From contig CACJWN010000001.1 in the NCBI GenBank assembly GCA_902597175.1, positions 62,001 to 126,000 on the forward strand: 64,000 nucleotides of DNA. Direction: 5' to 3'. The DNA comes from an uncultured Pelagibacteraceae bacterium (GTDB lineage Bacteria > Pseudomonadota > Alphaproteobacteria > Pelagibacterales > Pelagibacteraceae). Under the pieces are notes generated by a model, which saw only the letters and a list, made by a program, of their open reading frames with translations, was not told the DNA's origin and did no database searches. The translations under genes were made by a program, and so were the position numbers. Positions 1 to 8,420 of this stretch are shown one piece after another (position 1 is the first letter of the stretch; each line of letters starts with the position of its first letter).

Positions 1-1
1 G

Positions 2-229
2 GGTGATAAGGGAGCAATTGCAATAAATAAAAGTGAAGTTGTACAGTGTTCTGCGAAAAAGGATCTTCAAATAAAGGATTTAACAGGTGCAGGAGATTTA
101 TTTGCAGGTGGTTTTTTACATGGTTTATTAAACAATAAATCCATTAGAGAAAGTTTAGAAACTGGTACAGAAATGTCATCTAAAGTTATTCAAATAATAG
201 GAGCTAGGCTTGATCGGCCAAATATATAA
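2..229 (+). CDS. PfkB-family carbohydrate/adenosine kinase, C-terminal fragment
   Basis: Only the last 75 codons are in the window; the reading frame is open from base 2 and ends at TAA. The fragment carries the PfkB signature 2, DLTGAGDLFAGGFLHGL, where the Asp of GAGD is the catalytic base that activates the acceptor hydroxyl and the GAG forms the anion hole for the ATP phosphates. This motif identifies a ribokinase/adenosine-kinase family enzyme that phosphorylates a sugar or nucleoside in the cytoplasm. The substrate cannot be read from the tail alone. An adenosine kinase is my first guess, by analogy with other alphaproteobacteria (inference). It is convergent with the arfA-like gene, four bases apart. 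Confidence 0.85.
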   Translation, partial: GDKGAIAINKSEVVQCSAKKDLQIKDLTGAGDLFAGGFLHGLLNNKSIRESLETGTEMSSKVIQIIGARLDRPNI

Positions 230-233
230 AGAT

Positions 234-356
234 TTAGAAAGATCTTAGATTAGTTTTTTTTCTTTTAAAACTTCCTTTTCCTTTTTTGGGCTTAACAACT
301 CTTTTTCTATATTTTTTAGTAAATAAATCTAATGCAAATTTATTTCTTTTTTTCAT
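234..356 (-). CDS. arfA: ArfA-like alternative ribosome-rescue factor (40 aa)
   Basis: This 40-codon ORF is absent from the supplied track. Its translation ends with a very basic tail containing RKRVVKPKKGKGSFKRKK, which closely matches the conserved ArfA core (LFRQRVxKxKKGKGSYxRK in Enterobacteria), preceded by ALDLFTKKY in place of the usual ALxxPLFRQ. ArfA binds the empty mRNA channel of ribosomes stalled on non-stop mRNAs and recruits release factor RF2. The start codon ATG overlaps the TGA stop of the upstream regulator gene as ATGA, so it should be translationally coupled to it. At 40 aa it matches the processed (active) length of ArfA rather than the longer E. coli precursor. No hairpin that would make a truncated message is evident within it. 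Confidence 0.8.
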   Translation of the reverse strand: MKKRNKFALDLFTKKYRKRVVKPKKGKGSFKRKKTNLRSF

Positions 357-955
357 AGATGATAACCATCTTTGCTATTTAGTATAAATTCTTCATCCAT
401 AAATTTTTGATTGATTTTTTTTCTTAATCTATAAATATGAGTTTCTACTGTATGAGTATCTGCTTCAGCTGAATAATTCCAAACAGAAGATAAGATGTCA
501 TCTTTAGATAATGGTTTAGGATTATTTAATAAGAGATCAATAAGATGGACCTCTTTTTCAGTCAAAATAATTGAATCACTGTTTTTAATTAATTTTTTTT
601 CATTTTTATCCAATAAATAGTTTTTAACTTTTATTGAAGAATTTTTAAGGAATTTTTTTTTTGCAAAAATATTCTCTAAGGTATTGTTAATTTCTTTTAA
701 AGTTGTAGGAAGCTGAATAACAGCATCGCATTTAGAGATTTGTTTTTTTTTAGATAAACACACTTTTAAGTAATCGCTTTTATCAATGTGATTTTTAATT
801 TTCTTATCTTTAAGAACCTCATCATGAAACAATATAATATCATATCCAGTTTTTGGGGCTGATGTAAAATGATTAAACTTTAAAAAGGGCTTTAGTTCAT
901 TTAATGTAGAAACAAATGAATTTGAAGCATAAATTAAAACGTTTAAACGATGCAT
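353..955 (-). CDS. OmpR-type winged-helix response regulator with degenerate receiver
   Basis: The C-terminal third (about residues 125-198) is a clear trans_reg_C winged helix: LTEKEVHLIDLLLNNP, then VETHIYRLRKKI as the recognition helix and the final DGYHL beta hairpin. The N-terminal about 110 residues have the size and strand pattern of a receiver (NVLIYASNS, YDIILFHDE, AVIQLP) but lack the acidic pair after strand 1 and the conserved Lys near strand 5. Phosphorylation in the usual way is therefore unlikely. It probably binds DNA as a transcription factor whose targets are unknown. It is translationally coupled to the arfA-like gene downstream and divergent from the L,D-transpeptidase, with which it shares the palindrome ATGCAT as both start codons. 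Confidence 0.8.
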   Translation of the reverse strand: MHRLNVLIYASNSFVSTLNELKPFLKFNHFTSAPKTGYDIILFHDEVLKDKKIKNHIDKSDYLKVCLSKKKQISKCDAVIQLPTTLKEINNTLENIFAKKKFLKNSSIKVKNYLLDKNEKKLIKNSDSIILTEKEVHLIDLLLNNPKPLSKDDILSSVWNYSAEADTHTVETHIYRLRKKINQKFMDEEFILNSKDGYHL

Positions 956-1450
956 ATTAAAATAAATAAAAATTACCTTAGTTATGAAAAATATAAAGTA
1001 AAATGTGCTTTAGGTAAAAGGGGAATCGGCACAAAAAAGAAGGAAGGTGATAAAATTACTCCAATAGGACGGTATAATATTAAGTTTCTTTTGTACAGAA
1101 AAGACAGAATTAAAAAAATTGAAACTAAATTAAAAAAAATCATAATAAAGAAAAATATGGGATGGTGTGATGACTCTAGCTCAAGGAATTATAATAAATT
1201 AATTCAACTTCCTACAAAATATAACCATGAAAAACTTTATAAAAATGATAACTCATATGACATTATTCTTGTTTTAAATTTTAACATGCATCCAATCATA
1301 AAAAATAAAGGAAGTGCAATTTTTATACATGTTGCAAAAAAATATTATAAAAAAACTTTAGGATGTGTTGCGATAAGCAAAATTTCACTTTTGAAAATAA
1401 TTAAAAACCTAAACAAAAAATCTATTGTTGAGATCTCGAACCAAAGATAG
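950..1450 (+). CDS. L,D-transpeptidase catalytic-domain protein (YkuD family)
   Basis: The 166-aa protein is essentially only a YkuD domain. The C-terminal catalytic motif is visible as IFIHVAKKYYKKTLGCVAI: the His near the start and the Cys of TLGC form the catalytic pair that makes or exchanges 3-3 peptidoglycan cross-links or attaches proteins to peptidoglycan. Upstream elements typical of the alphaproteobacterial small version are CALGKRGIGTKKKEGDKITPIG and MGWCDD. There is no signal peptide at the chosen ATG, so export is unclear; related short alphaproteobacterial members also start this way. Its 3' end overlaps the convergent yggS by 29 bases. The start overlaps the divergent regulator start. 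Confidence 0.82.
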   Translation: MHIKINKNYLSYEKYKVKCALGKRGIGTKKKEGDKITPIGRYNIKFLLYRKDRIKKIETKLKKIIIKKNMGWCDDSSSRNYNKLIQLPTKYNHEKLYKNDNSYDIILVLNFNMHPIIKNKGSAIFIHVAKKYYKKTLGCVAISKISLLKIIKNLNKKSIVEISNQR

Positions 1451-2078
1451 AACTGCCAATTCTTACAAAAGTTGCACCATTTTGAATTGCGTCTAAATAA
1501 TCTGCTGACATGCCCATGCTTAATTCTTTTAATGCTAAAGATTGATTAAGTTCATTTATTGATTGAAAATATTTTTTTGTCTGTTGATCGTTTGGGGGAA
1601 TAATCATTAAACCAATGACATCAAGTTTTACGTTGTTAATACAATAGTTATAAAAAGAATCGATTTCATTTATTGGAACTCCTGATTTTTGAATTTCGTT
1701 ACCTATATTAACCTGAATAAAATATTTAAGTCGTTTACCCAAATTCATTTGATGTTTTGCTAAATTATCTGCAAGTTTTTGGTTATCTAAAGAATGTATG
1801 TAGTCAAATAGCTTAACTGCATCTTTAGCTTTATTACTCTGTAATTTACCTACCATGTGCAATTTAATATTTTCATTGTCTTTTTTGATAGCCGTCCATT
1901 TTGAAGTTGCTTCCTGGACTTTATTTTCACCGAAATTCAAATGTCCATAATCGATTAATGGTTTGATGTGCTCTATAGAGAAGGTTTTACTTACAGCAAT
2001 AATATTTACTATCTTGTCTGTATTAATCTTACTAATATTGAGTTGTATTTTTTTAAAACTTTCTACTATGTTAGTCAT
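1422..2078 (-). CDS. yggS: YggS-family pyridoxal-phosphate homeostasis protein
   Basis: A 218-aa single-domain alanine-racemase-like TIM barrel of the YggS/PROSC family, which binds PLP and keeps free PLP and amino acid pools balanced without a known reaction. The PLP lysine lies in IIAVSKTFS near residue 31. Other family marks are NFGENKVQEA, HMVGKLQSNKAK, the SMGMSADY motif near the C-terminus, and VRIGSSIFG, which binds the cofactor phosphate. Length is normal for the family. The gene is convergent with the L,D-transpeptidase (overlapping 3' ends) and divergent from the thiE-like gene, whose N-terminal coding traces begin only a few bases away. Confidence 0.95.
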   Translation of the reverse strand: MTNIVESFKKIQLNISKINTDKIVNIIAVSKTFSIEHIKPLIDYGHLNFGENKVQEATSKWTAIKKDNENIKLHMVGKLQSNKAKDAVKLFDYIHSLDNQKLADNLAKHQMNLGKRLKYFIQVNIGNEIQKSGVPINEIDSFYNYCINNVKLDVIGLMIIPPNDQQTKKYFQSINELNQSLALKELSMGMSADYLDAIQNGATFVRIGSSIFGSRSQQ

Positions 2079-2092
2079 ATGTTTGCATATAA

Positions 2093-2258
2093 AAAAAGTA
2101 TTTTTTAATTATTCAAAATATAAAAGATATTAATTTAAATAACATAAAAAAAAAATAATAAATTTATTATAATTTTAAGAAACCAAAAATTAAGTGATAC
2201 ACTTAGTTGTTTAATCAAATTTAGAAAAGAGTGCAAATTAAAAGGCATTGAATTTTTT
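2093..2258 (+). pseudogene. Out-of-frame N-terminal coding region of the thiE-like gene
   Basis: Codons 2093-2152 read KKYFLIIQNIKDINLNNIKK in one frame. After a run of ten A residues (2146-2155), the frame used by the downstream ORF is open from 2148 and reads KFIIILRNQKLSDTL and KFRKECKLKGIEFF directly into the annotated GTG at 2259. This looks like a normal ThiE/TenI N-terminus broken by one base in the poly-A run. A second run of seven A residues (2091-2097) follows an ATG at 2079 in the downstream frame. No ATG, GTG or TTG lies in frame between 2148 and 2259. The disruption could be a real mutation, a homopolymer sequencing error or a slippage site. Confidence 0.6.
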
Positions 2259-2645
2259 GTGGCAAATAATTCAAAACTTGCTGTTTTACTAAAATCTGAT
2301 GGTATATATATATCAGCTTTCTATAAGGGCTACGAACAATTAAAGCTTAAAAAACTTAATAAAAAAATACTGGGATCTGCTCATAATTTTAAGGAAATTA
2401 ATGAAAAAAGAAAACAAGGCTGTTCTTACATAATCTTATCAAAACTATTTCAAGTAGATTATGCTCCGTCAGAAAATTTTTTTGGGATTGTAAAATTTAA
2501 TCTAATTGGAAATGAAAAGAATTTAATTCCTTTAGGAGGTATTAAATTAATTAATCTAAATAAAGTTAAATTGGTAAAATCTAAAGGAATAGCAATTATG
2601 TCTGAGGTAAAAAAAAAGCCGGCTATTACTAGCCGGCTTTTTTAA
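2259..2645 (+). CDS. Thiamine-phosphate synthase-like protein (ThiE/TenI family), N-terminus disrupted
   Basis: The ORF as tracked starts at GTG and encodes 128 aa, clearly shorter than the roughly 185-210 aa of ThiE. The visible part contains the later barrel strands: LGSAHNFKEINEKRKQGCSYIILS, and IPLGGIKLINL, corresponding to the phosphate-binding GGI segment. ThiE joins HMP-pyrophosphate to thiazole phosphate to make thiamine phosphate; TenI relatives are aminohydrolases or isomerases, and I cannot tell which applies. Coding continues upstream of the GTG (see the preceding entry), so GTG 2259 is probably not the original start. The last 12 codons lie inside a Rho-independent terminator hairpin, so the C-terminus KKKPAITSRLF is partly terminator sequence. 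Confidence 0.65.
   Translation: MANNSKLAVLLKSDGIYISAFYKGYEQLKLKKLNKKILGSAHNFKEINEKRKQGCSYIILSKLFQVDYAPSENFFGIVKFNLIGNEKNLIPLGGIKLINLNKVKLVKSKGIAIMSEVKKKPAITSRLF
2609..2643. terminator. Bidirectional Rho-independent terminator
   Basis: A perfect stem AGCCGGCTA / TAGCCGGCT with loop TTAC is extended by five A-T pairs (14 bp total). It is flanked by nine A residues on the left and six T residues on the right, so both strands present a hairpin followed by a U tract. It lies between the convergent thiE-like gene and the porin gene and can end both transcripts. The hairpin is inside the thiE-like reading frame, whose TAA begins at the last T. Confidence 0.9.
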
Positions 2646-2662
2646 ATCAAGTTTCTAACTTA

Positions 2663-3682
2663 TTAGAATGCTACTTTTACAGAAACAGTTCGTGTGTCAT
2701 CTGCACCAGTTGCCCATGATTTGTTATCAGTAGATGCATCTTGGAAACCAATTGTCATTCCACCGATAGCATAACCAAGAGAAATCGCAGTAGATTCTTG
2801 TCTTAAGTTAGCTGCGTCACTATTGTGTCTTTGAGACTCATACGTATTGTAAGAGATCGAAAGATCATCATTGATTGCGTATGCAACACCAATGATTGTA
2901 TCTTTGTAGAAAATAGCGTCAGTTGTTGCATCTGTAGCACTTTCACCTTCGTTGTGTACTTTCTTTTGTACACCAAAGCTGAATGGACCAGTTGAGTATG
3001 TTAATGCTGCTGTTACGTCAAACGCGTCATCAACATTAGCTACTGTAGAATGGTCGTGCTCTGCAAAACCAGTTGTTAAAGTTGCACCGTCAAGGTACGA
3101 ACCTACAAATGGTAAATCACCTAAAGCTGTTTTGATTGACACTTCATACATGCTACCTACTGCTGCATTTGTATCACCTGATGCAGCTTTTTCTGTGTTC
3201 TCAGCTCCGTCCATTTTAGGTACGTATTTGTAGTTTACTGCACCTAATACTGGTACTGAGAATTTGAAACCAATACCTGTGTCGCCAGCAGCGTCACCGA
3301 TATCGTTGTAAGATCCTGAACCCGCACCGTTAGCTTCTTCAAAAGCCGAAGGTGTGATATCGTCGATTGCATCCATTGGGCTTCCATCAGATCCAATATA
3401 GATATCCACTAAACCACCAACGTTACCGAAAGTAATTAGTGAGTCACCAAATGTTAAAGTATCACTAGAATCTTGCATAACAGAAACTGTCATACCGTTA
3501 TCCAACTCTGTAGAACCAGAGAATGTTAATTCTCTATCCATACCAAGTGGGTTACCAGTAGTTCTGTCTACTTCAGATTGGTAAGTTGCTTGCATGCTAC
3601 CTGTCACAGATAATTCACCAGCATTTGCTGTTGAAACTGCAAATAGGAAAGATAAAGCAACTAATATTTTTGTTATTTTCAT
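2663..3682 (-). CDS. Outer-membrane porin
   Basis: The track starts at 3742, but the ATG at 3682 is better: it is preceded by AGGAAATAAC as a ribosome-binding site and opens a classic signal peptide, MKITKILVALSFLFAVSTANA, cleaved before GELSVTGS. The mature protein (about 318 aa) is acidic, rich in Gly, Thr and Asp, shows alternating beta-strand patterns, and ends in Phe (VSVKVAF), the C-terminal mark recognised by the BAM complex. It resembles alphaproteobacterial 16-stranded general porins. Codon choice is visibly less AT-biased than in neighbours, as expected for a very abundant protein. It likely admits small solutes into the periplasm; selectivity cannot be read from sequence. Confidence 0.88.
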   Translation of the reverse strand: MKITKILVALSFLFAVSTANAGELSVTGSMQATYQSEVDRTTGNPLGMDRELTFSGSTELDNGMTVSVMQDSSDTLTFGDSLITFGNVGGLVDIYIGSDGSPMDAIDDITPSAFEEANGAGSGSYNDIGDAAGDTGIGFKFSVPVLGAVNYKYVPKMDGAENTEKAASGDTNAAVGSMYEVSIKTALGDLPFVGSYLDGATLTTGFAEHDHSTVANVDDAFDVTAALTYSTGPFSFGVQKKVHNEGESATDATTDAIFYKDTIIGVAYAINDDLSISYNTYESQRHNSDAANLRQESTAISLGYAIGGMTIGFQDASTDNKSWATGADDTRTVSVKVAF

Positions 3683-3807
3683 GTTATTTCCTTTGTTTTT
3701 ATAAATTATTAATAATTTAATATTAACGGTAGTTTTATACATTAGAGTGAATTGAAATTGCTTTTTTTGCTTTATAATTAAGCTTTTTTTTTATATGTGT
3801 GATATTT

Positions 3808-3834
3808 TTGCAACCCTTAAAAAGTCTATATAAT
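3808..3834 (+). promoter_or_regulatory. Possible sigma70-type promoter for the DUF3576-leuS operon
   Basis: TTGCAA (3808-3813) and TATAAT (3829-3834) are separated by 15 bases, slightly short of the optimal 17. They sit 39 bases before the ATG of the DUF3576 lipoprotein gene. In an AT-rich genome such matches arise by chance, so this is a candidate only. Confidence 0.35.
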
Positions 3835-3872
3835 AAAAGCTTTTTGAGCTATATAAGTGATATTAATTTTAT

Positions 3873-4445
3873 ATGATAATTAATAATTTAAAATCTTTAA
3901 AAACAATCACAAGTGGTATCAAATTTCTTAGTCATTTATTGTTAATTTGTGTTTTCCTAGCTAGCTGCTCAGTTCCAAATGCTCTGAAACCAAAAAAAAT
4001 AAGTAAAGATAGACCCGTTAATGCTGACGAAAGAGCAAGGCAAAACCTAGAGCAAGGAAAAGGGATAACCTTAAAAAGTTTAGCTGGTGGAAAAAAGTCA
4101 ACTACTTATGAATTTAGTACATCTAATCCACTATGGAGAGCTTCTCTTGAAACAATAGATTTTATGCCCTTGGCAACTGTAGATTATTCCGGAGGAATAA
4201 TAATTACAGATTGGTATAGCGATATATCTAGTGGCAACGATTCTATTAAAATAACAGTACGATTCTTATCTAATGAAGTTCAATCGAATAGTATCAAAAT
4301 AATCGTTCATAATAAAAAATGTAAAATAAATGAGAATTGCACTATTAGGGAAATCGACTCTAAAATTAAGTTTGAATTACAAAAATCAATTTTAGCAAAG
4401 GCGGTTTTAATAGAACAAGACTCAAAAACTTCTAAAAAGAAATAA
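3873..4445 (+). CDS. DUF3576-family lipoprotein
   Basis: A 190-aa protein with an N-terminal hydrophobic segment HLLLICVFLASC that ends in a lipobox (LASC), so the Cys becomes the lipidated first residue of the mature protein. The signal region is long, so an internal start may be used. The mature part contains NPLWRASLETIDFMPLATVDYSGGIIITDWY, the core of DUF3576, a family restricted mainly to Alphaproteobacteria. Its place directly upstream of leuS-lptE-holA is conserved in that class. Given the lptE neighbour, an outer-membrane biogenesis role is plausible, but the molecular function is unknown. Confidence 0.88.
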   Translation: MIINNLKSLKTITSGIKFLSHLLLICVFLASCSVPNALKPKKISKDRPVNADERARQNLEQGKGITLKSLAGGKKSTTYEFSTSNPLWRASLETIDFMPLATVDYSGGIIITDWYSDISSGNDSIKITVRFLSNEVQSNSIKIIVHNKKCKINENCTIREIDSKIKFELQKSILAKAVLIEQDSKTSKKK

Positions 4446-4457
4446 TTTAGAGGTTAA

Positions 4458-6974
4458 ATGGAAAGATACAGTTTTAAAAATATAGAAAAGAAATGGCGCA
4501 ATAATAAGTCATTATTATCTGTCGCTAATTCTAAATCAGAAAAAAAATATTACTGTTTGGAAATGTTTCCTTACCCATCTGGGAAAATTCACATGGGTCA
4601 TGTAAGAAATTATACCATCGGTGACGTAATCGCACGATATAAATTTTTAAATGGGTATAATGTTTTGCACCCTATGGGGTGGGATGCATTTGGTTTGCCG
4701 GCAGAAAATGCTTCAAAATTAAATAAACTTCACCCTAGAAAATGGACAAATGAAAATATAAATACTATGCGATCTCAACTTAAGCTTTTAGGACTTTCAA
4801 TAAATTGGGATCGAGAAATATCAACTTGTGACAAAAATTATTATAAACATCAACAAGAACTATTTATTGATTTTTATAATCAAGGATTAGTCTCAAGGAA
4901 AGAAACATACGTCAATTGGGACCCAAAAGAAAAGACTGTTCTTGCAAACGAACAAGTAATTAATGGTAGAGGCTGGCGATCGAATGCGGTAGTCGAGAGA
5001 AAAAAATTATCGCAATGGTTTTTTAATATCACAAAATTTTCTAACGAACTTTTGAAAGACTTAGATACTCTAAAAGGTTGGCCAGAAAAAGTAAAACTTA
5101 TGCAAAAGAACTGGATTGGAAAATCTATCGGTTGCGAAATAGATTTTATAATGAGTAATGAAAAAAAATTAAGAATCTTTACAACTAGACCTGACACAAT
5201 ATTTGGTGCTACTTTTATCGCTTTATCTGCTGATCATGAACTTAGTAGAGAATTTAAAAATGACAAAAAATTTATTAATTTCAAAAAAGAATGTAATAAA
5301 TCAGGAACTACAGAGGAAGCTTTATCTAGCGCTGAAAAAGTAGGATTTAAAACTGATTTTTTTGTACATCATCCCTTTATTAGTGGGAAAAAATTACCAG
5401 TTTATTTTGCTAACTTCGTATTAATGGATTACGGAAGTGGAGCCATATTTGGATGCCCAGGCCATGACCAAAGAGATTTTGAATTCGCTAAAAAATACAA
5501 TCTTGAAATAATAAGAGTAGTCACGGATGAAACAAAAAATGTCGATCTCAATGAAGCCTATACTGGTGATGGAAAAATGATTAATTCAAGTTTTCTGGAC
5601 GGTTTAGAAGTTCAAAAAGCAAAAGAAAAAATAATTGAAGAAATAGAAAAAAAATCTATTGGGAAAAGGAAAACTCAATACAGGCTCAAAGATTGGGGTG
5701 TTTCTAGACAACGTTATTGGGGATGTCCTATACCAATGATCTATCTGGAAGATGGATCTGTTGTTCCTGTCGATAAAAGTGAATTACCAGTAGAATTACC
5801 AGAAGACGTTGATTTAAATGCAAATGGAAACCCTTTGGAAAATCACCCAAAGTGGAAAAATACTGTACAAAAATCTACTGGGAAAAGAGCAATAAGAGAA
5901 ACTGATACCTTAGATACATTTGTAGACTCATCATGGTATTTCATGCGTTTTTGTTCGCCTAAGCATAATTCATCTCCGTTTGATGAGGAACAAATAAAAT
6001 ATTGGATGCCTGTTGATCAATACATTGGAGGAATAGAGCATGCAATATTGCATCTTTTATATTCTCGTTTTTTTACAAAGGGGATCTCAAAATTTAATAA
6101 AAAAATAGATATATCAGAACCTTTTCAAAATTTATTTACTCAAGGAATGGTTTGTCATGAGACATATAAAGATACAAATGGAAATTTTTTGTATCCTGAT
6201 GAAATTGAAAAGATTGATAAAAATGTTTTAAAAAAAGCTGACAAATCCAAAGTTTTAGTAGGTCCATCAGAGTCGATGTCTAAATCAAAAAAAAATACTG
6301 TTGATCCTGAAGCTATGATTGATCAATACGGAGCGGACGCTGTAAGATGGTTTATCCTATCAGACAGTCCACCAGAAAAAGATGTTCAATGGTCAGATAC
6401 AGGAGTTAATTCCGCAAATAAATTTTTACAAAAAATTTATAATTTAACTCATATTATATTAAATAAAACAGACAAAAAAAATAACAAAGAGATTGAAAAT
6501 AAATTTAATTTAGAAATAAATAGTTTCGTAAATAAAATCGATAATTCAATTAAAGAATTTAAGTTCAATGTCTCAATTGCGCATTTTTATGAGGTTTATA
6601 ATATATTTAAAAGATCCGTTCAAAGTGACTTGGGCCAAACTGTTCTTAAAACTAATATTATTAAAATTTTAAAATTACTAATACCTTTCATTCCGCATTT
6701 GGCCCATGAGTGCTTAGAATTATTTAATTGTAAAACAATTGATAAATGGCCAGATATTGAAAAAGGCTTCGAACAGAAAGTCAAATTTGCTGTACAAATT
6801 AATGGAAAGACGAGAGATATAATTAATATAAAAACAAATTCATCAGAAAAAGAAATTAACCAAATAATCCACAATTCGTCAAAAGCTAAGAAATTTCTAG
6901 GAAAATCTAAAATTATAAAAACTATCTTTATTAAAAATAGGATAATAAATTACATTGTTAAGTCTAATAAATGA
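4458..6974 (+). CDS. leuS: Leucyl-tRNA synthetase
   Basis: An 838-aa class I synthetase that charges tRNA-Leu. The HIGH motif appears as [19 protein letters not shown] near residue 40. The CP1 editing domain includes the Thr-rich [12 protein letters not shown] and the [10 protein letters not shown] segment. The adenylation core contains [13 protein letters not shown], and the KMSKS loop is [12 protein letters not shown] near residue 615. The C-terminal anticodon-binding and small domain (VQINGKTRD) is complete, and the length is normal for bacterial LeuRS. It lies 12 bases after the DUF3576 gene and overlaps lptE by ATGA, so the cluster is one operon. Confidence 0.97.
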   Translation: MERYSFKNIEKKWRNNKSLLSVANSKSEKKYYCLEMFPYPSGKIHMGHVRNYTIGDVIARYKFLNGYNVLHPMGWDAFGLPAENASKLNKLHPRKWTNENINTMRSQLKLLGLSINWDREISTCDKNYYKHQQELFIDFYNQGLVSRKETYVNWDPKEKTVLANEQVINGRGWRSNAVVERKKLSQWFFNITKFSNELLKDLDTLKGWPEKVKLMQKNWIGKSIGCEIDFIMSNEKKLRIFTTRPDTIFGATFIALSADHELSREFKNDKKFINFKKECNKSGTTEEALSSAEKVGFKTDFFVHHPFISGKKLPVYFANFVLMDYGSGAIFGCPGHDQRDFEFAKKYNLEIIRVVTDETKNVDLNEAYTGDGKMINSSFLDGLEVQKAKEKIIEEIEKKSIGKRKTQYRLKDWGVSRQRYWGCPIPMIYLEDGSVVPVDKSELPVELPEDVDLNANGNPLENHPKWKNTVQKSTGKRAIRETDTLDTFVDSSWYFMRFCSPKHNSSPFDEEQIKYWMPVDQYIGGIEHAILHLLYSRFFTKGISKFNKKIDISEPFQNLFTQGMVCHETYKDTNGNFLYPDEIEKIDKNVLKKADKSKVLVGPSESMSKSKKNTVDPEAMIDQYGADAVRWFILSDSPPEKDVQWSDTGVNSANKFLQKIYNLTHIILNKTDKKNNKEIENKFNLEINSFVNKIDNSIKEFKFNVSIAHFYEVYNIFKRSVQSDLGQTVLKTNIIKILKLLIPFIPHLAHECLELFNCKTIDKWPDIEKGFEQKVKFAVQINGKTRDIINIKTNSSEKEINQIIHNSSKAKKFLGKSKIIKTIFIKNRIINYIVKSNK

Positions 6975-7444
6975 AAAAAAAAATACTATTTCCAATTTTA
7001 ACGATCTTTTTGTTAATCAATAATTGCGGGTTCAAAATAGTTAACAAAAGTGAAATTTATAAGTTTGATATCAATGAAATTATTGCGACTGGTGATAATA
7101 GAATAAACTTTAAAATTAAGAATAAGCTTATATTTAGTTCTGAGAAGAATGAAAAGAAATTAGTAGACATTTATCTAGACACTAACAAATCAAAAGAAGT
7201 GAAAGAAAAAAATATTAATAATGAAATAACAAAATATCAAATTTCAATTACTTCCACTGTAAGAGTAAAAGAACTAGTAAGTGAAAATGAGATATCTTTT
7301 AGTATTGTAAAAAATGGAGATTACTCTGTAGCTAGTCAATATTCACAGACACTAGCTAATGAGAAAAAACTTATTGAAGTTCTTGCTGATGACGTCACTG
7401 AAAACATACTCAGCACAATAGTTCTAAAATTAGATGATTTATAA
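6971..7444 (+). CDS. lptE: LPS-assembly lipoprotein LptE
   Basis: A 157-aa predicted lipoprotein: basic start MKKK, a hydrophobic stretch [14 protein letters not shown] and then CGF, the usual beginning of mature LptE. The rest has the low-complexity alpha/beta pattern of LptE (roughly 160 residues), and the C-terminus includes [17 protein letters not shown]. LptE plugs the LptD barrel in the outer membrane and helps insert lipopolysaccharide. Sequence similarity in this family is weak; the call rests on the lipobox, size and the conserved leuS-lptE-holA order. The start overlaps leuS by 4 bases and the 3' end overlaps holA by 11. Confidence 0.85.
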   Translation: MKKKILFPILTIFLLINNCGFKIVNKSEIYKFDINEIIATGDNRINFKIKNKLIFSSEKNEKKLVDIYLDTNKSKEVKEKNINNEITKYQISITSTVRVKELVSENEISFSIVKNGDYSVASQYSQTLANEKKLIEVLADDVTENILSTIVLKLDDL

Positions 7445-8420
7445 AAGTTATATTTTAGAACAAGATGTTAATTCAATTGATGAAAAAATAGCTTTATTTT
7501 ATGGTGTGAATTTAGGATTAAAAAACGATCTAAAAGTAAAAATTATAGAAAATAACAAAAATTCTGAAATTTTAAGGTATACACAAGACGAACTTTTAAA
7601 AGATAAAGCCCTTTTAGAAAATGAAATTAAAAATATCTCGTTATTTGAAAAAAAAAAGATTTTTTTTATTGAAAATGTAAACGATAAAATCTTAGAGCTA
7701 ATTAAAGAATTCGAAATTATACCGTCAGACAGAAAAATTTTTTTATTCTCAGATATTTTAGACAAAAAATCTAAATTGAGAAACTATACAGAAAAATCAA
7801 AAGAATGTGCATGTGTTGCCTGTTATGAAGATAATGAAATGAGTATTAAAAAATTAATTAATTCAAGACTTAGTGGCTTTAGCGGATTGTCTCCTTATAA
7901 TATTAACTTAATAGTAGAGCATACAAACCTAGATAGATCAAAACTAAACAATGAATTAGATAAAATCATATCATGTTTTTCAAGTAAAAATATTCTTACC
8001 GAAAAACTTGAAGTGCTTCTTAACGCTAAAGTAAATACTGATTTTAACAAACTTAATGATGAGGCATTTTTAGGAAATAAAGTGAACACAAATAAATTAT
8101 TAGCACAAACAGGGATGGATAATGAAAAGAATATATTTTATTTAAATATTATCAATCAAAGGTTAGAGAAACTTCGACAAATAAACAATTCTAATAAATC
8201 AACTATAGAAGTCGCAATTAATAGCCTAAAACCACCTATATTTTGGAAAGATAAACCAAACCTTACAAATCAAGCCAAAAAATGGGATAAATTCAAAGTC
8301 CAAAAAATGATAAATTTAACTTATAACTTAGAAAAAAAAATAAAAAGAGATAATCTAATCGATAAGAATATATTAATTAAAAAATTACTCGTTGATATTT
8401 GTTCATTGGCTAATTCTTAG
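7434..8420 (+). CDS. holA: DNA polymerase III subunit delta
   Basis: A 328-aa protein with the AAA+-like clamp-loader fold of HolA. Visible family features are the opening LFYGVNLGLKND (equivalent of the xxxGxDxx Walker-like start), KKIFFIENV, DILDKKSKLRN and the C-terminal helical domain with INQRLEKLRQI and PPIFWKD. Delta opens the beta sliding clamp when the clamp loader places it on primed DNA. Length is normal. It follows lptE with overlapping ends, as in other Alphaproteobacteria, and runs convergently into parB with an 11-base overlap. Confidence 0.92.
   Translation: MIYKSYILEQDVNSIDEKIALFYGVNLGLKNDLKVKIIENNKNSEILRYTQDELLKDKALLENEIKNISLFEKKKIFFIENVNDKILELIKEFEIIPSDRKIFLFSDILDKKSKLRNYTEKSKECACVACYEDNEMSIKKLINSRLSGFSGLSPYNINLIVEHTNLDRSKLNNELDKIISCFSSKNILTEKLEVLLNAKVNTDFNKLNDEAFLGNKVNTNKLLAQTGMDNEKNIFYLNIINQRLEKLRQINNSNKSTIEVAINSLKPPIFWKDKPNLTNQAKKWDKFKVQKMINLTYNLEKKIKRDNLIDKNILIKKLLVDICSLANS

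Noticed and set aside
2952-3233. 93-aa ORF on the plus strand
   Set aside because: It is antisense to the middle of the porin gene, whose less AT-biased codons create open frames; no recognisable protein features.
4880-5197. 105-aa minus ORF inside leuS (also 6620-6874)
   Set aside because: Shadow of the intact leuS reading frame, with no homology visible.
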